This document shows, piece by piece, positions 21,555 through 31,062 of a stretch of 35,000 nt of DNA (position 1 is the stretch's first letter; every line of letters begins with the position of its first letter). A program made the translations under genes and the position numbers. This stretch comes from Tubiluchus corallicola (taxonomy: Eukaryota > Priapulida > Priapulimorpha > Priapulimorphida > Tubiluchidae), in assembly GCA_030141605.1 (NCBI GenBank), contig JAQGDQ010000374.1, positions 119,830 through 154,829 of the forward strand, in the 5' to 3' direction. The notes below the pieces were generated by a model. The model saw only the letters and a program-made list of their open reading frames with translations. It did no database searches and was not told where the DNA came from.

Positions 21555-21645
21555 TCTAGTTTTATTTACTAATCAATGTTTCTGTAATGTACTTTATTAC
21601 GTAAGACAAAGGGACAAATAAATTTATTGAAATGAATTGTGTCCA
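21555..21645 (+). repeat. LINE-like 3' tail
   Basis: The text AATGTACTTTATTACG, then GACAAAGGGACAAATAAATT and TATTGAAATGAATTG has the form of a LINE 3' untranslated end: a polyadenylation-like AATAAA followed by a short imperfect ATTG/AATG repeat. I find no coding part. It sits between two stretches of the degenerate GTGTCCAAAT repeat and may have interrupted it. Confidence 0.45.
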
Positions 21646-21736
21646 AAATGTCCACAAAATCGTCCGAAACTCAACGATTATAAATCAATAGTAAACAGAG
21701 ATAGATAATATAACTCCTTAGTCGCTATAGTGATCA

Positions 21737-22110
21737 CCATCATCATCATCATCGTCGTCGTCGTCATCATCGTCGTCATCATCATCATAATCATCATCAT
21801 CGCCGTCGTCATCATCATCATCATCGTCACCATCGTCGTCATCGTCATCGTCGTCACCGTCGTCATCATCATCGTCATCATCATCGTCATCATCATCATC
21901 ATCATCATCGTCGTCGTCGTCGTCATCATTGTCATCGTTATCGTTACCATCGTCATCATCATCATCATCATCATCATCATAATCATCGTCGTCGTCGTCA
22001 TCATCGTCATCGTCATCGTCAAAATCATTTATCATCATCATCATCATCATCATTACCATCATCATTATCATCATCATCATTGTCGTCATCGTCGTCGTCG
22101 TCGTCGTCAT
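21737..22110. repeat. CAT/CGT trinucleotide microsatellite
   Basis: About 375 bp of CAT and CGT steps with a few CAC, TTA and AAA interruptions. On the minus strand the start of the array reads AATAATTAAATGACGACG, similar in layout to the tail at 4900-4920, so it may also have begun as a retroposon tail. Frames give poly-Asp (minus) or poly-Ile/Val (plus) and are artefacts. Confidence 0.95.
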
Positions 22111-22730
22111 TTAATTATTTAAGTAGTATTAATAACTTCTTCATCAGTTATTACGAAAACATTAACTCTTTCCTGAACTGGTATCGTTGCCACAAACTGA
22201 CATTGACAGCTTCATACATCCTGTTACATTTTACTTTCCCCTGTAATTTTCAAAAGCATCAATAGCGCGCGTCTGGCTGCAGCAGCAAAAGCTGTTCTTT
22301 TTCTTTTAGAACATCATCTTTGCAAAACGCCGCCGCCTCAATCCTCGCTTGAGAATTTAAGCTCGTGACGATTGATTTTAATTGCCGTGGCTTTTACGAA
22401 AACGAGCTTTGCGTTTAATTTCATTTTTCGCCTTCTGTTGTTTCTTTCATTTCGTGTTTCGTGTAGCTTTCATGCGACGTACTTTCAGTTTTGATTACGT
22501 GTCGTGTAGAAACACGCCGGCAACGATTTTCCATTCTTTTATGTTTCAGAGACATTTCCCTCGGCAGAGGCTAATTTATTGTGCTGTAATCCCATTTTAT
22601 AAAATCCTAACTTTGGCTATTATACCATTTGTAAAATCGGTATCCTTTAGATGGATAAAACTTCTACATTCTCACTTGCTTTCTAGTAATTAATTAACTA
22701 GCCACCACCCTAACAATGTAAATTATCTAG
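22111..22730. other. Unique sequence, no convincing gene
   Basis: The plus frame 22382-22693 (103 codons) is rich in Phe, Arg and Leu and matches nothing I know. No RNA or repeat recognised. Confidence 0.45.
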
Positions 22731-23095
22731 TTTTACGAAATCAATCACCAGGTGTCGTGCTAAATAACAAAACGTTCGTTGGAGAATTAAGAAAATGGAG
22801 TGAACCGGATGAGATTTGAATCCGAGGCAGTTGAACAACAGCAACAGCAACACCAACAGTAACGACGACAAGAACGACAACAACATCACCAACAACAACA
22901 GCAGCAACAGCAATGGCGACGACGACTACGAAAACCACGACTCCACGACAACAACAACAACTACAACGACAACATCCTCAGCAACAACAGCAGCAACAGC
23001 AATGACGACGAAGACCACGACTCCACGGCAACGACAACATCATCAACAACAGCAACAGTAACAGCGACAGCGACAGCGACAGAAACAATTGCAAC
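22731..23095 (+). repeat. Short repeat with trinucleotide tail, plus-strand copy
   Basis: A head of about 120 bp (22731-22850; starts TTTTACGAAATCAATCACC, ends GAATCCGAGGCAGTTGAAC) is followed by about 245 bp of CAA, CAG, CGA and AAC trinucleotides. The head is nearly identical to the reverse complement of 23970-24087, with only about five differences by eye, and starts abruptly at the same base in both copies. The layout, a short unique head plus a 3' simple tail, resembles a SINE or other short retroposon. A T-arm-like hairpin CGGAT/ATCCG with GATTTGAATCC lies in the head, but no convincing A-box was found. Confidence 0.75.
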
Positions 23096-23169
23096 AATAT
23101 TAATGTAGTTCATCTATAGTGAATGTTTGTGTAATGCATTGCTGTGTCATGAAGGTTTCTGGCGTTTGC

Positions 23170-23240
23170 CAGGTGCCCGGTAAAAATGACACAGGAGAAA
23201 ATGGCACAGATGGAAAAGTAGGTAAAAATGGCAGATACGT
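23170..23240 (+). repeat. Short run of TAAAAATGRCACAGG-type repeat
   Basis: GGTAAAAATGACACAGGAG, AAAATGGCACAGATGG and GGTAAAAATGGCAGATAC are imperfect copies of a 14/15-bp unit. The same unit, in reverse complement, makes up the array at 24626-24869. Confidence 0.65.
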
Positions 23241-23832
23241 TATTCTGATGCAATTCATTTCTATAATAAAACTAGAATTCAGACCTCAGTAGGAAGTTTG
23301 ACTCTTGATTAAAAAAACGTAAAACAAAGATAAACAAGCAAACATACAAAAATGTACATGTATTGGTATTATATAGACTAGGAAAATATTTTGTTCATTA
23401 AATGGAATTATAATCAGTAATTCGCGAATATTCCACATAGTGTTTATTTTCCTTTCTTTAACCATTAATTTTGGCCTTGGTAATACAAAGGCAAATGTGG
23501 GGCATTTATAAACCAAGTCAGATTATACGCATCAATAAGCAAAGGTTATAAACAGCGTTACACAGTTTTCCAAGCGAGAATTACTCGAAATGGAACCTGG
23601 AACTAACTCGTAGTTGTTTGTCCTGGCGGAGATAACAAAAAAGAAGTACTAAACACTCCCTCTGAGACCTCCGCGAAGTGTTTCACGAATGTTTTTGATG
23701 TTTTGCGAAAACCAACTTGGCACCCGATACGCGCCTTCTCTCCACAAAGTTTTGTAAAAATCTGTTTAGGAAGTTTTTCGTAATAGGCTTAATACAACAG
23801 ACAAAACACTTTCAAACAAAATCATCATCATC
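23241..23832. other. Unique sequence between the two inverted repeat copies
   Basis: No gene seen. The minus frame 23286-23516 has no recognisable motif. Confidence 0.5.
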
Positions 23833-24087
23833 AAACTTGAGTTGTGGTCTTCGTCGTCGTCGTCGTCGTCATCATCATCATTGCCGTTGCTGCTGCTGTT
23901 GTTGTTGATGATGTTGTCGTTGTAGTTGTTGTTGATGATGTTGTTGTCGTTCTCGTCGTCGTCGTCGTTGCTGTTGCTGTTGTTCAACTGCCTCGGATTC
24001 AAGTCTCATCCGGGTGACTCCATTTTCTTAATTCTCCAACGAACATTTTGTTATTTAGTACGACACCTGGTGATTGATTTCGTAAAA
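23833..24087 (-). repeat. Short repeat with trinucleotide tail, minus-strand copy
   Basis: This is the inverted partner of 22731-23095. The head lies at about 23970-24087 and the trinucleotide tail (GTC, GTT, GTC/ATC steps) at 23833-23968. The two copies lie tail to tail, so a transcript across both could fold over arms of at least 118 bp. Confidence 0.75.
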
Positions 24088-24625
24088 CACATATGCTTGA
24101 AACAAAATAGAAACAAACTCCTAACTCACAAAAGACCCTTATATAAAAACGATAAAGTAGAATTCATCAATAATTGGAGAATAAAAAAACGCGTAACGCT
24201 TTAGACTCATAAACTCATCATAGTATGAGTGTCCGTACTATAAAAATATACGACTCGTACGAAAACTTACATGGCAAAAAAATTGCAAAAACTATCAAAA
24301 AGTATTAGAATTCACAATATTTCATCAGTTACCATCATGTCATCATGTAGACAAATTTGTAGATATGTAATATAGTATTTTAATGTTTTTATTCTTATAA
24401 TTTTTAACTTACACTAACTGACACAATTGCTTACATCAGTCTGTCACTGATTGATTATACACTGATTTTATGTAAGATGTAATTTGTTTTACTCTATACT
24501 AGTGTATAATTTTTGTAATAAATATTTATATATACTATTATATATAGCCTCCTTGACAGTGACAAAAATAACTAATTGTCCCCAGAGTAACCCTAGCCCT
24601 AAGCCCGTATTAAATTTTTATGAAG
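24088..24625. other. AT-rich sequence, no gene seen
   Basis: Strongly AT-rich. No gene, RNA or tandem repeat recognised. Confidence 0.5.
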
Positions 24626-24869
24626 TGTGCCAATTTTACTGTACCATTTTTTCCTGTGTCATTTTTACTGTACCATTTTTTCCTGTGTCATTTTTACTGT
24701 AGCATTTTTCCTGTGTCATTTTTTCCTGTGGCATTTTTTCCTGTGTCATTTTTACTGTGCCATTTTTTCCTGTGTCATTTTTACTGTACCATTTTTTCCT
24801 GTCATTTTTACTGTGGCATTTTTACCGTGTCATTTTTACCGTGCCATTTTTTTCCTGTGTGATTTTACC
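24626..24869 (-). repeat. Degenerate 14/15-bp minisatellite, often as 29-bp dimers
   Basis: On the plus strand units alternate between CTGTACCATTTTTTC and CTGTGTCATTTTTA, forming 29-bp dimers on the left. On the right the order breaks down into variants with CTGTGGC and ACCGTG. In reverse complement the unit reads TAAAAATGRCACAGG, shared with 23170-23240. Confidence 0.85.
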
Positions 24870-26171
24870 GACATTCTCTCGGTTTATCAATAGTAATGGC
24901 ACACATCTAACTGATTATGTATGAAACCATAGCAAGTACATGTCATTATTCTGTTTTTATCGGAGACCTTGCATCATAGAGACGAACATAGTGGCGTGCT
25001 GCCGTACCTCTGTCACGCTGTCACCAAGGCAAGTTGTTGACAACGAAAAGGACCCCAGAGATTAATCTCGTACCTGTTGTGCACACAATCATTTTCATCA
25101 TCTCTCGTGAAGTTTGTCGAAATTATACTGAATGACGAACGGAAATAAGCAAGGAATTGTTGCGTCTGGTCTCGATTTGGGTAAATTGTAGAAACTAATG
25201 TAAAAGATGTAAGTAATGGAAATAAACGAACTAATGGAACTAATGCAGGTGAGCTATTTTCAGGTAATACGTATTTAAATAAGTAGAGTCACTTAGTAGC
25301 AACCCAATTAACTGAGGTTTCTGCGATTTAAGCTAATATAATTATGATGTGAAAAAGGGATATGGTAAGACTTCATTAGTAGTGGAGGTTTACAGCTTGC
25401 AAACGTGTTTAAGGCCCTGATCTAGGCCTTAAACAGAGTAAACATCTCCTTTGCTAAGCTTATAATAGCAACGTTTACGATACGGACTAGAATAAACCGT
25501 CTGTAAAAATTTAAGTGTTATTTTATTAAACTTCCTTGCTTCCATTTCTAAAAGTTTGTCATGTCAACAAAACATGACCGTAAGTTCTATAAGTTCTTTT
25601 ACTAACATAACAGCAAACAGAACAGCAAACATTGTAGACAATCAATAGTGTTAATAATTAATAATGTAATTACATGTCGTCTTAACTCTAAACATTTCGT
25701 AAAACGTGAACACCTTGCTGGGTTAATTTATGCAATTTTCAATAAATAATGCGTACGCTGTATAATATTACGGGTTGCATAGAGACATACAACATTCGTT
25801 AGCTAACCTGTCATTTCCACTTGCTTCCATTAACGCCTGACTTATTTATTTGCGAGTGCATTTGAAAGAAAACGATTTGTAAATTACGCCATTAGTTTCC
25901 TAAACAGCAGCTGTAAGCTGGTGCTATGCGAACATGCGAGGTTTTAACTTGCCTGAATTGAAACATCAAAGGAAATAATGTAGATGTGCGACAGTCACTC
26001 CGTCTTTCGTCAAACCTAAATTCGTTATGTCCAGGCTCTCTGCACTCTTCTAAGTCCTGTAACGTTTTTGAAGTTCTGAATCGTTTGCTCTTGTGCGACA
26101 TACTTAAACTAAAGTTTTAATCGAAGAGCGGGTGATTCCAAAATTGAAGTTCAACGCAGGTGTTCTTGGAA
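24870..26171. other. Unique intergenic sequence with one strong hairpin
   Basis: No gene seen; the minus frame 25892-26101 has no recognisable motif. A perfect hairpin lies at 25406-25435: TGTTTAAGGCC, loop CTGATCTA, GGCCTTAAACA. Confidence 0.5.
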
Positions 26172-26363
26172 TCATTCTTAAAGGACAAGAAAACGCTTTT
26201 CATAAATAAAACTTAAAAATCCTCCTGTTTTATTGCATGCAGGGCTTGCGTTAGCAGTAACGCTGTATCATTCTTAAAGGACAAGAAAACTCTTTACATA
26301 AATAAAACTTAAAAATCCTCCTGTCTTATTGCATGCAGGGCTTGCGTTAGCAGTAACGCTGTA
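26172..26363 (+). repeat. 96-bp tandem duplication with internal inverted repeat
   Basis: Two copies (26172-26267 and 26268-26363) differ at only a few bases. Each ends with GCGTTAGCAGTAACGC, a perfect six-base inverted repeat around GCAG. The second copy is continuous with the dispersed repeat at 26281-26713, so the duplication involves its left part. The 7-kb copy shows no such duplication. Confidence 0.9.
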
Positions 26364-26713
26364 TGAAGTTGTAAATTTCAACTCCCGCGATGATGTTTGG
26401 CGCAGCCATTTTAACGGTGAAATCAGATTCGATAACATTGCCTCAAATAAGCAATCGTAGCACATTCTTTTTTATCTAGGCAAAAATATGAATTACTTTA
26501 TATTGTAGTAGGTACGATCAATATTGTGCTTTTGATGACCTAGTGGTGTGCATCATACAATGACCTTTTACCACTTGACGCCAACATTTTAAATTATCAT
26601 GAATATTCTTTTCCAGTTATAAATAAAAGTCTTTCAAATAAGTAAGCGTAATGTTAGGTAATATAACTTTCTGTGGAAAGTTTTTTGGGATGCACTTTAA
26701 AATTTCCTTTTCT
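26281..26713 (+). repeat. Dispersed repeat, copy 2 (pairs with 7057-7547)
   Basis: Direct-orientation homologue of 7057-7547, sharing the ordered landmarks given there. This copy is slightly shorter: it lacks about 26 bases near the left and has other indels. Its left part is tandemly duplicated. No conserved open frame is visible. Confidence 0.7.
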
Positions 26714-26912
26714 TCCCTTTGTCATTCGAGAGAAAACTTGACGTGAACTGCATTAATGGATGCGGACGCTGAGCAAACACAAGTAACATTTTTAACTATT
26801 TATCTGCAATTTTTTTAACACGTCCTCATTTGGTTTCGTACTACAGAAAGCATGAAAATTATAGTAACAATAAGAAGGCGTTTTCGCATATGATAATATG
26901 GTTAAATTTCTG
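26714..26912. other. Unique sequence, no gene seen
   Basis: Short stretch between the dispersed repeat and the CAAT microsatellite. Nothing recognised. Confidence 0.5.
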
Positions 26913-27130
<218 letters not shown>

Positions 27131-27429
27131 AAAACGTTGATGAAGTCAAATTAACCAAATAAAAGAGTTGCTGTATGACACCTTGAAAGCTTGGCTTGTT
27201 AGGGTGGTACAAATGAGCGAATGAAAGAATGGTTAGGGTTAGTAGACATGATAGAATGGAAAAATAGTAAGATTAGGGATAGGAAGAAGGAAGAGGAGAA
27301 TAAACGACAACAGTGTATGTTTAATTTACATAGAGCTACATTAAAATACAATATATGTAATTTGAAACATTATATAATCGCAATAAAGTGTAAATCGATG
27401 TTGTAAAATTGACAGATACAGATAGAGCA
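27131..27429. other. Junction region between two opposite LINE ends
   Basis: It contains a 61-codon plus frame (27221-27406) rich in Lys/Glu/Arg. This could be a decayed part of the LINE downstream, but the reading frame differs and I do not recognise it. Confidence 0.35.
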
Positions 27430-28100
27430 AGTGCCTCATCAAAGAGGATGACGTATAAACAATTAAATCCCTCCCTAAAGCCACCTGTGATTCCATGCAA
27501 TACTTGAGAAAAATTTCGTATTGCATTCACTAGAATGAGACCCCAGTTTCATAAATTGAAACCTGAGACAGGTAGATGGTGTCGCCAACAGGTGGGAAAC
27601 AGATTGTGTGAATGTGGTGATGTCCATACTGAAGAACACGTTTTAATCACAAGCCCAAAAACGAAAGATCTTAGAAAAGAGTTCACCAACGTAAATTTTT
27701 CTAATATTGTTGATGCATTTGAACGAACACACGTTTAAAATTTGTTATGGTGTATTGAAGCTACTGATTGAGAAATGTTATTTTGAGTCTAGGCCACTGT
27801 CTTTCGTCAAGCAAAAATTAATCATTCGTAAAGTTTGTACCCATACATGATTAGAGATTATCCACAGACTTGTTATCTGTAATATTGTATTTTTTATGAC
27901 AGTAATACATAAGCATTGAATTGTTGTACTTAACTAGATAACACACTATATAACTATATTGCATTTTTTTATCTTTGTTATTCTCGATGTGTCATTTTGT
28001 TTACGTCTTTTTTGGACTAAAATTTTTTTTGGTTACCCATCGTGATAGTGTATTTGCCTCGAATTATGTGAATTGTAGTCAATAAACTAACTAACTAAAG
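27430..28100 (+). pseudogene. LINE C-terminal fragment with 3' UTR and (CTAA)n tail
   Basis: The reading TYKQLNPSLKPPVIPCNT ends at a stop at about 27504-27506, then continues in the same frame as EKFRIAFTRMRPQFHKLKPE, TGRW, RLCECGDVHTEEHVL and ends at 27738. The pattern AFTRLR, HxLxxETGRW, RLCxxC, EEHVLxxC is the C-terminal zinc-binding-like block seen after RT in many invertebrate LINE proteins. Here the usual last Cys is replaced (ITSP instead of a Cys-Pro). After the stop comes about 340 bp of AT-rich 3' UTR ending at AATAAA (28081-28086) and three CTAA units. One in-frame stop, the lost Cys and the missing 5' part show it is inactive. Confidence 0.7.
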
Positions 28101-29290
28101 TAATAATATTTATGTCGTGAAATATGTTAACCTTGGTAACACCGTTTAAGCATTTCATGCTGTCTATCACTGCTATTAAACTATAACAATGCTTGACTGA
28201 AGCGCCACAGTGTGGCACATATTGTACTATTTTCTGTCAGCACTCAACACTACTCAAAGTAAATTCGTCGAAGTCATCACTTAAGATGTTGGCTTAGTTA
28301 AACTTGACTAGGCCCATGTTAAACAGACTTATTGATTCGTTAACTTTGCCTGTAGATGCTTCGTTAGTTGTAATGCTATATAATGTAAACAGACCTGTGA
28401 GGTTGGACCACATGACAGATTTCCTGCTGTCAATAGCTTCATATTCTCAGACTCGGATTAAAAGCAATGGCAATCAATTTATCCGGGCCAGCGCAAATGT
28501 TACACGGAAAGTAGGCACTGCTGTCTTTACCTGATTAGCTTTGTCAGCTAATCGATCGCTTTCCGATAGCGCTGACATTATTGCGTTCTTCAGAAACCGC
28601 ATTTCTGCCCTCCTCGGGAACTTTCGGTTTCAGCTTTTCCTGGCGGGTTCAGATCCGGGTTCGGAAACCAGTAAAGTTAATCATTTTACGATTATTCTCA
28701 TCATCTGTTGGCTAGAGAAGCCCCATAATGCTTGGCTGGTAATTGAGGAAGCCGGCAAACATAACGATATTCTAATTACCCGTGTGCAATTTTACCTGAA
28801 CAAGCTTTTGTTGAGGAACTAATTAGAAAGATCTCGAAAGAAAATACAATGCGGCGAAAAAACACGTTTGCAGTGACGTCATATCTCCTGCAGTGAATCT
28901 GATGGAATTTTGGCTTCATTTTAAAAAATTGCAGAAAATGCCGTAGCCATTGCGTAAGGCTTTCGTATCTGTTGCAAGAAGCCTTAAATGCACCTGATAA
29001 GGATTTTCTATAAGCAACTTAAACTGGCCGTGTGGTTTGCAAACTGCGCATCTATCCCGTTAAATGTCTGTGAAACGTAGACTATTTTAATAGATTTTTA
29101 AACATTCTGACCAAGAGCTTTATTCTGGTTACATGTTGTTCGTGGGAACAGGTTCTGACATAGCTTTCTGACCTAAGGAAATTCATGAACAACAGCGTGT
29201 CTATTAGCCAGTGTTAGAACGTTTTCTCTGCTATGACGTGTTAGAGCCTGGCGGGCATAATTTGAACTAATACTGCGCTCATTCTCTCCA
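28101..29290. other. Unique intergenic sequence, two unassigned open frames
   Basis: Plus frames 28304-28534 (76 codons) and 28541-28822 (93 codons) are back to back in a locally less AT-rich stretch, but neither matches a family I know, and the second lacks an ATG start. A hairpin GATTAGCT/AGCTAATC (28533-28540 and 28546-28553) lies between them, and a TGACGTCA octamer is at 28874-28881. Confidence 0.4.
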
Positions 29291-29319
29291 AGGTGTACTC
29301 ATTCTTGCACGCTGCTAGC

Positions 29320-29487
29320 AGTAAAACCATCACAACCAACACCAACGTCGTCAAAATCATCGCTGTAGTTATCGTTGCTGCCGTTTTTACCATTACCATC
29401 ACTTTATTATTATTAGAAGCATTGTCCTTATCGTTTTCAGTGTTATCATCATCGTCGTCGTCGTCGTCGTCAACTTCATCATCTTAA
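29320..29487 (+). repeat. Imperfect trinucleotide tract
   Basis: ACC, ATC, GTC and CAA steps are increasingly regular to the right, ending in a TCATCATCGTCGTCGTCGTC run at about 29446-29471. It is a diffuse, low-purity microsatellite. Confidence 0.65.
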
Positions 29488-29710
29488 GGAACAATGTGAA
29501 ATGTACATATCACAAAATTGTAACAGGCCATTATTTCGACGTGGAAGAAGCATGCAGCCATTATCTATAAAATAACAGATAACGAGCCTGTAGTCATGGT
29601 GAACCGATTAATGTCACCTTTTCGCATTTGAAATGATGAATAGCAAAATTCTGTTTATCCGAGTTCTTGTTTTGATGTGGTGAACTGAGAGCAGCCTTGA
29701 AAACAAAGAT

Positions 29711-30403
29711 AACTGTGGCTGAATATTCTAAGCAATAAACTATCACCGTGGCTGAATATTCTAAGCAATAAACTGTCACCGTGGCTGAATATTCTAAGCA
29801 ATAAACTATCACTGTGGCTGAATATTCTAAGCAATAAACTATCACTGTGGCTGAGTATTCTAAGCAATAAACTATCACTGTGGCTGAATATTCTAAGCAA
29901 TAAACTATCACTGTGGCTGAATATGCTAAGCAATAAACTATCACTGTGGCTGAATATTCTAAGCAATAAGCTATCAATGTGGCTGAATATTCTAAGCAAT
30001 AAACTATCACTGTGGCTGAATATGCTAAGCAATAAACTATCACTGTGGCTGAATATTCTAAGAAATAAGCTATCAATGTGGCTGAATATTCTAAGCAATA
30101 AACTATCACTGTGGCTGAATATGCTAAGCAATAAACTATCACTGTGGCTGAATATTCTAAGCAATAAACTATCACTGTGGCTGAATATTCTAAGCAATAA
30201 ACTATCACTGTGGCTGAATATTCTAAGCAATAAACTATCACTGTGGCTGAATATTCTAAGCAATAAACTATCACTGTGGCTGAATATTCTAAGCAATAAA
30301 CTATCAATGTGGCTGAATATTCTAAGCAATAAACTATCACTGTGGCTGAATATGCTAAGCAATAAACTGTCAATGTGGCTGAATATTCTAAGCAATAAAC
30401 TAC
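29711..30403 (+). repeat. 33-bp minisatellite, exactly 21 copies
   Basis: The unit contains TGGCTGAATATTCTAAGC followed by AATAAACTATCAC and TG. TGGCTG starts at 29716 and then every 33 bp to 30376 with no indel. The variant ATATGC occurs at 29921, 30020 and 30119 (99-bp steps) and then at 30350, and the variant AGCTATCAATG recurs with 99-bp spacing at about 29969 and 30068, so a three-unit higher-order repeat exists in the middle. Since 33 is a multiple of 3, 11-residue repeat frames are open on both strands (for example minus 29594-30406, 270 codons). No start, signal or domain supports a gene. Confidence 0.97.
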
Positions 30404-30954
30404 CAACAGAAGTCAGAGTGAAAACTTTTAACGTATTTTAGGGGTTTCGATCTGTTACGAAATTTAAAGCAAAAGTCAAGTCTCTCGGGAAGTTGAGCTT
30501 ATTTTAATATTTGGGGAAAATGTTAGAAAGTTTCAACAATAAAACTGTGATAAGCATCTCGTGTAATTAGTAAAATCAATTTAAAGTCGTGATCACTTCA
30601 CGCTTGGGCGCGTCCATTTTAGAAGAAAAATGGCGTCATTTGGTTACCGTACAACATAAACACTCATCCCGCCAGGTGCTTCAGCAATCTTTCTTTGACT
30701 TACAGAGCGAACTCTATAAACTAAGTGTAAACCAACCCGGCACCTACTACGTGCTGGCAAGTTAACATTCGTATCTAAAAGTCAACAAAAATCTGTATAT
30801 TAATTATTTGTACAATTAATGTTAATTACTTACATATTTTATATGTGTTATCCTGTAGATCAAAGCAATGTAACCACTTTAAATTTGATCATAATTGACC
30901 GAATGGCAAGAACTTCTAAGCAAACTGTAGAAATTTTGCAACGCGTACCTTTAC
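30404..30954. other. Unique AT-rich sequence, no gene seen
   Basis: No gene, RNA or tandem repeat recognised before the 54-bp duplication. Confidence 0.5.
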
Positions 30955-31062
30955 ACAGCTTGCCTTCACAGCATTTACGCTGCCCGGCATACACCAGATT
31001 ACGTCATCACAGCTTGCCTTCACAGCATTTACGCTGCCCAGCATACACCAGCCTACGTCATT
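30955..31062 (+). repeat. 54-bp tandem duplication inside an open frame
   Basis: Two adjacent copies (30955-31008 and 31009-31062) differ at four or so bases. They lie in the plus open frame 30819-31238 (139 codons), where the duplication adds 18 residues in frame (HSLPSQHLRCPAYT repeated, then xLRH). An internal Met at 30903 would begin MARTSKQT. I do not recognise the protein, see no splice or promoter signal, and give it little weight as a gene, but the frame-preserving duplication is worth recording. Confidence 0.6.

Noticed and set aside
22382-22693. 103-codon Phe/Arg-rich plus frame as a gene
   Set aside because: Biased AT-rich composition explains the residues and no motif is seen.
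22805-22835. tRNA-derived head in the short repeat (GATTTGAATCC with a small hairpin)
   Set aside because: Two B-box mismatches and no credible A-box; the second copy departs further (GACTTGAATCC). Kept only as a possibility in the repeat entry.
22816-24002. Shared peptide start MNPRQLNNSN in two frames on opposite strands as a protein family
   Set aside because: It follows from the two inverted copies of the same short repeat; both run straight into trinucleotide tails.
28304-28822. Two adjacent plus frames (76 and 93 codons) as exons of one gene
   Set aside because: They are in different frames, the second has no ATG, I see no convincing splice sites joining them, and no family match.
29594-30406. 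270-codon frame as an 11-residue-repeat structural protein
   Set aside because: Openness follows from the 33-bp unit; other frames on both strands are open too, and there is no non-repeat domain.
30903-30930. Histone H3-like N-terminus (MARTSKQT)
   Set aside because: The similarity to the H3 start covers only a few residues with an extra Ser, and the following sequence is unrelated to H3.
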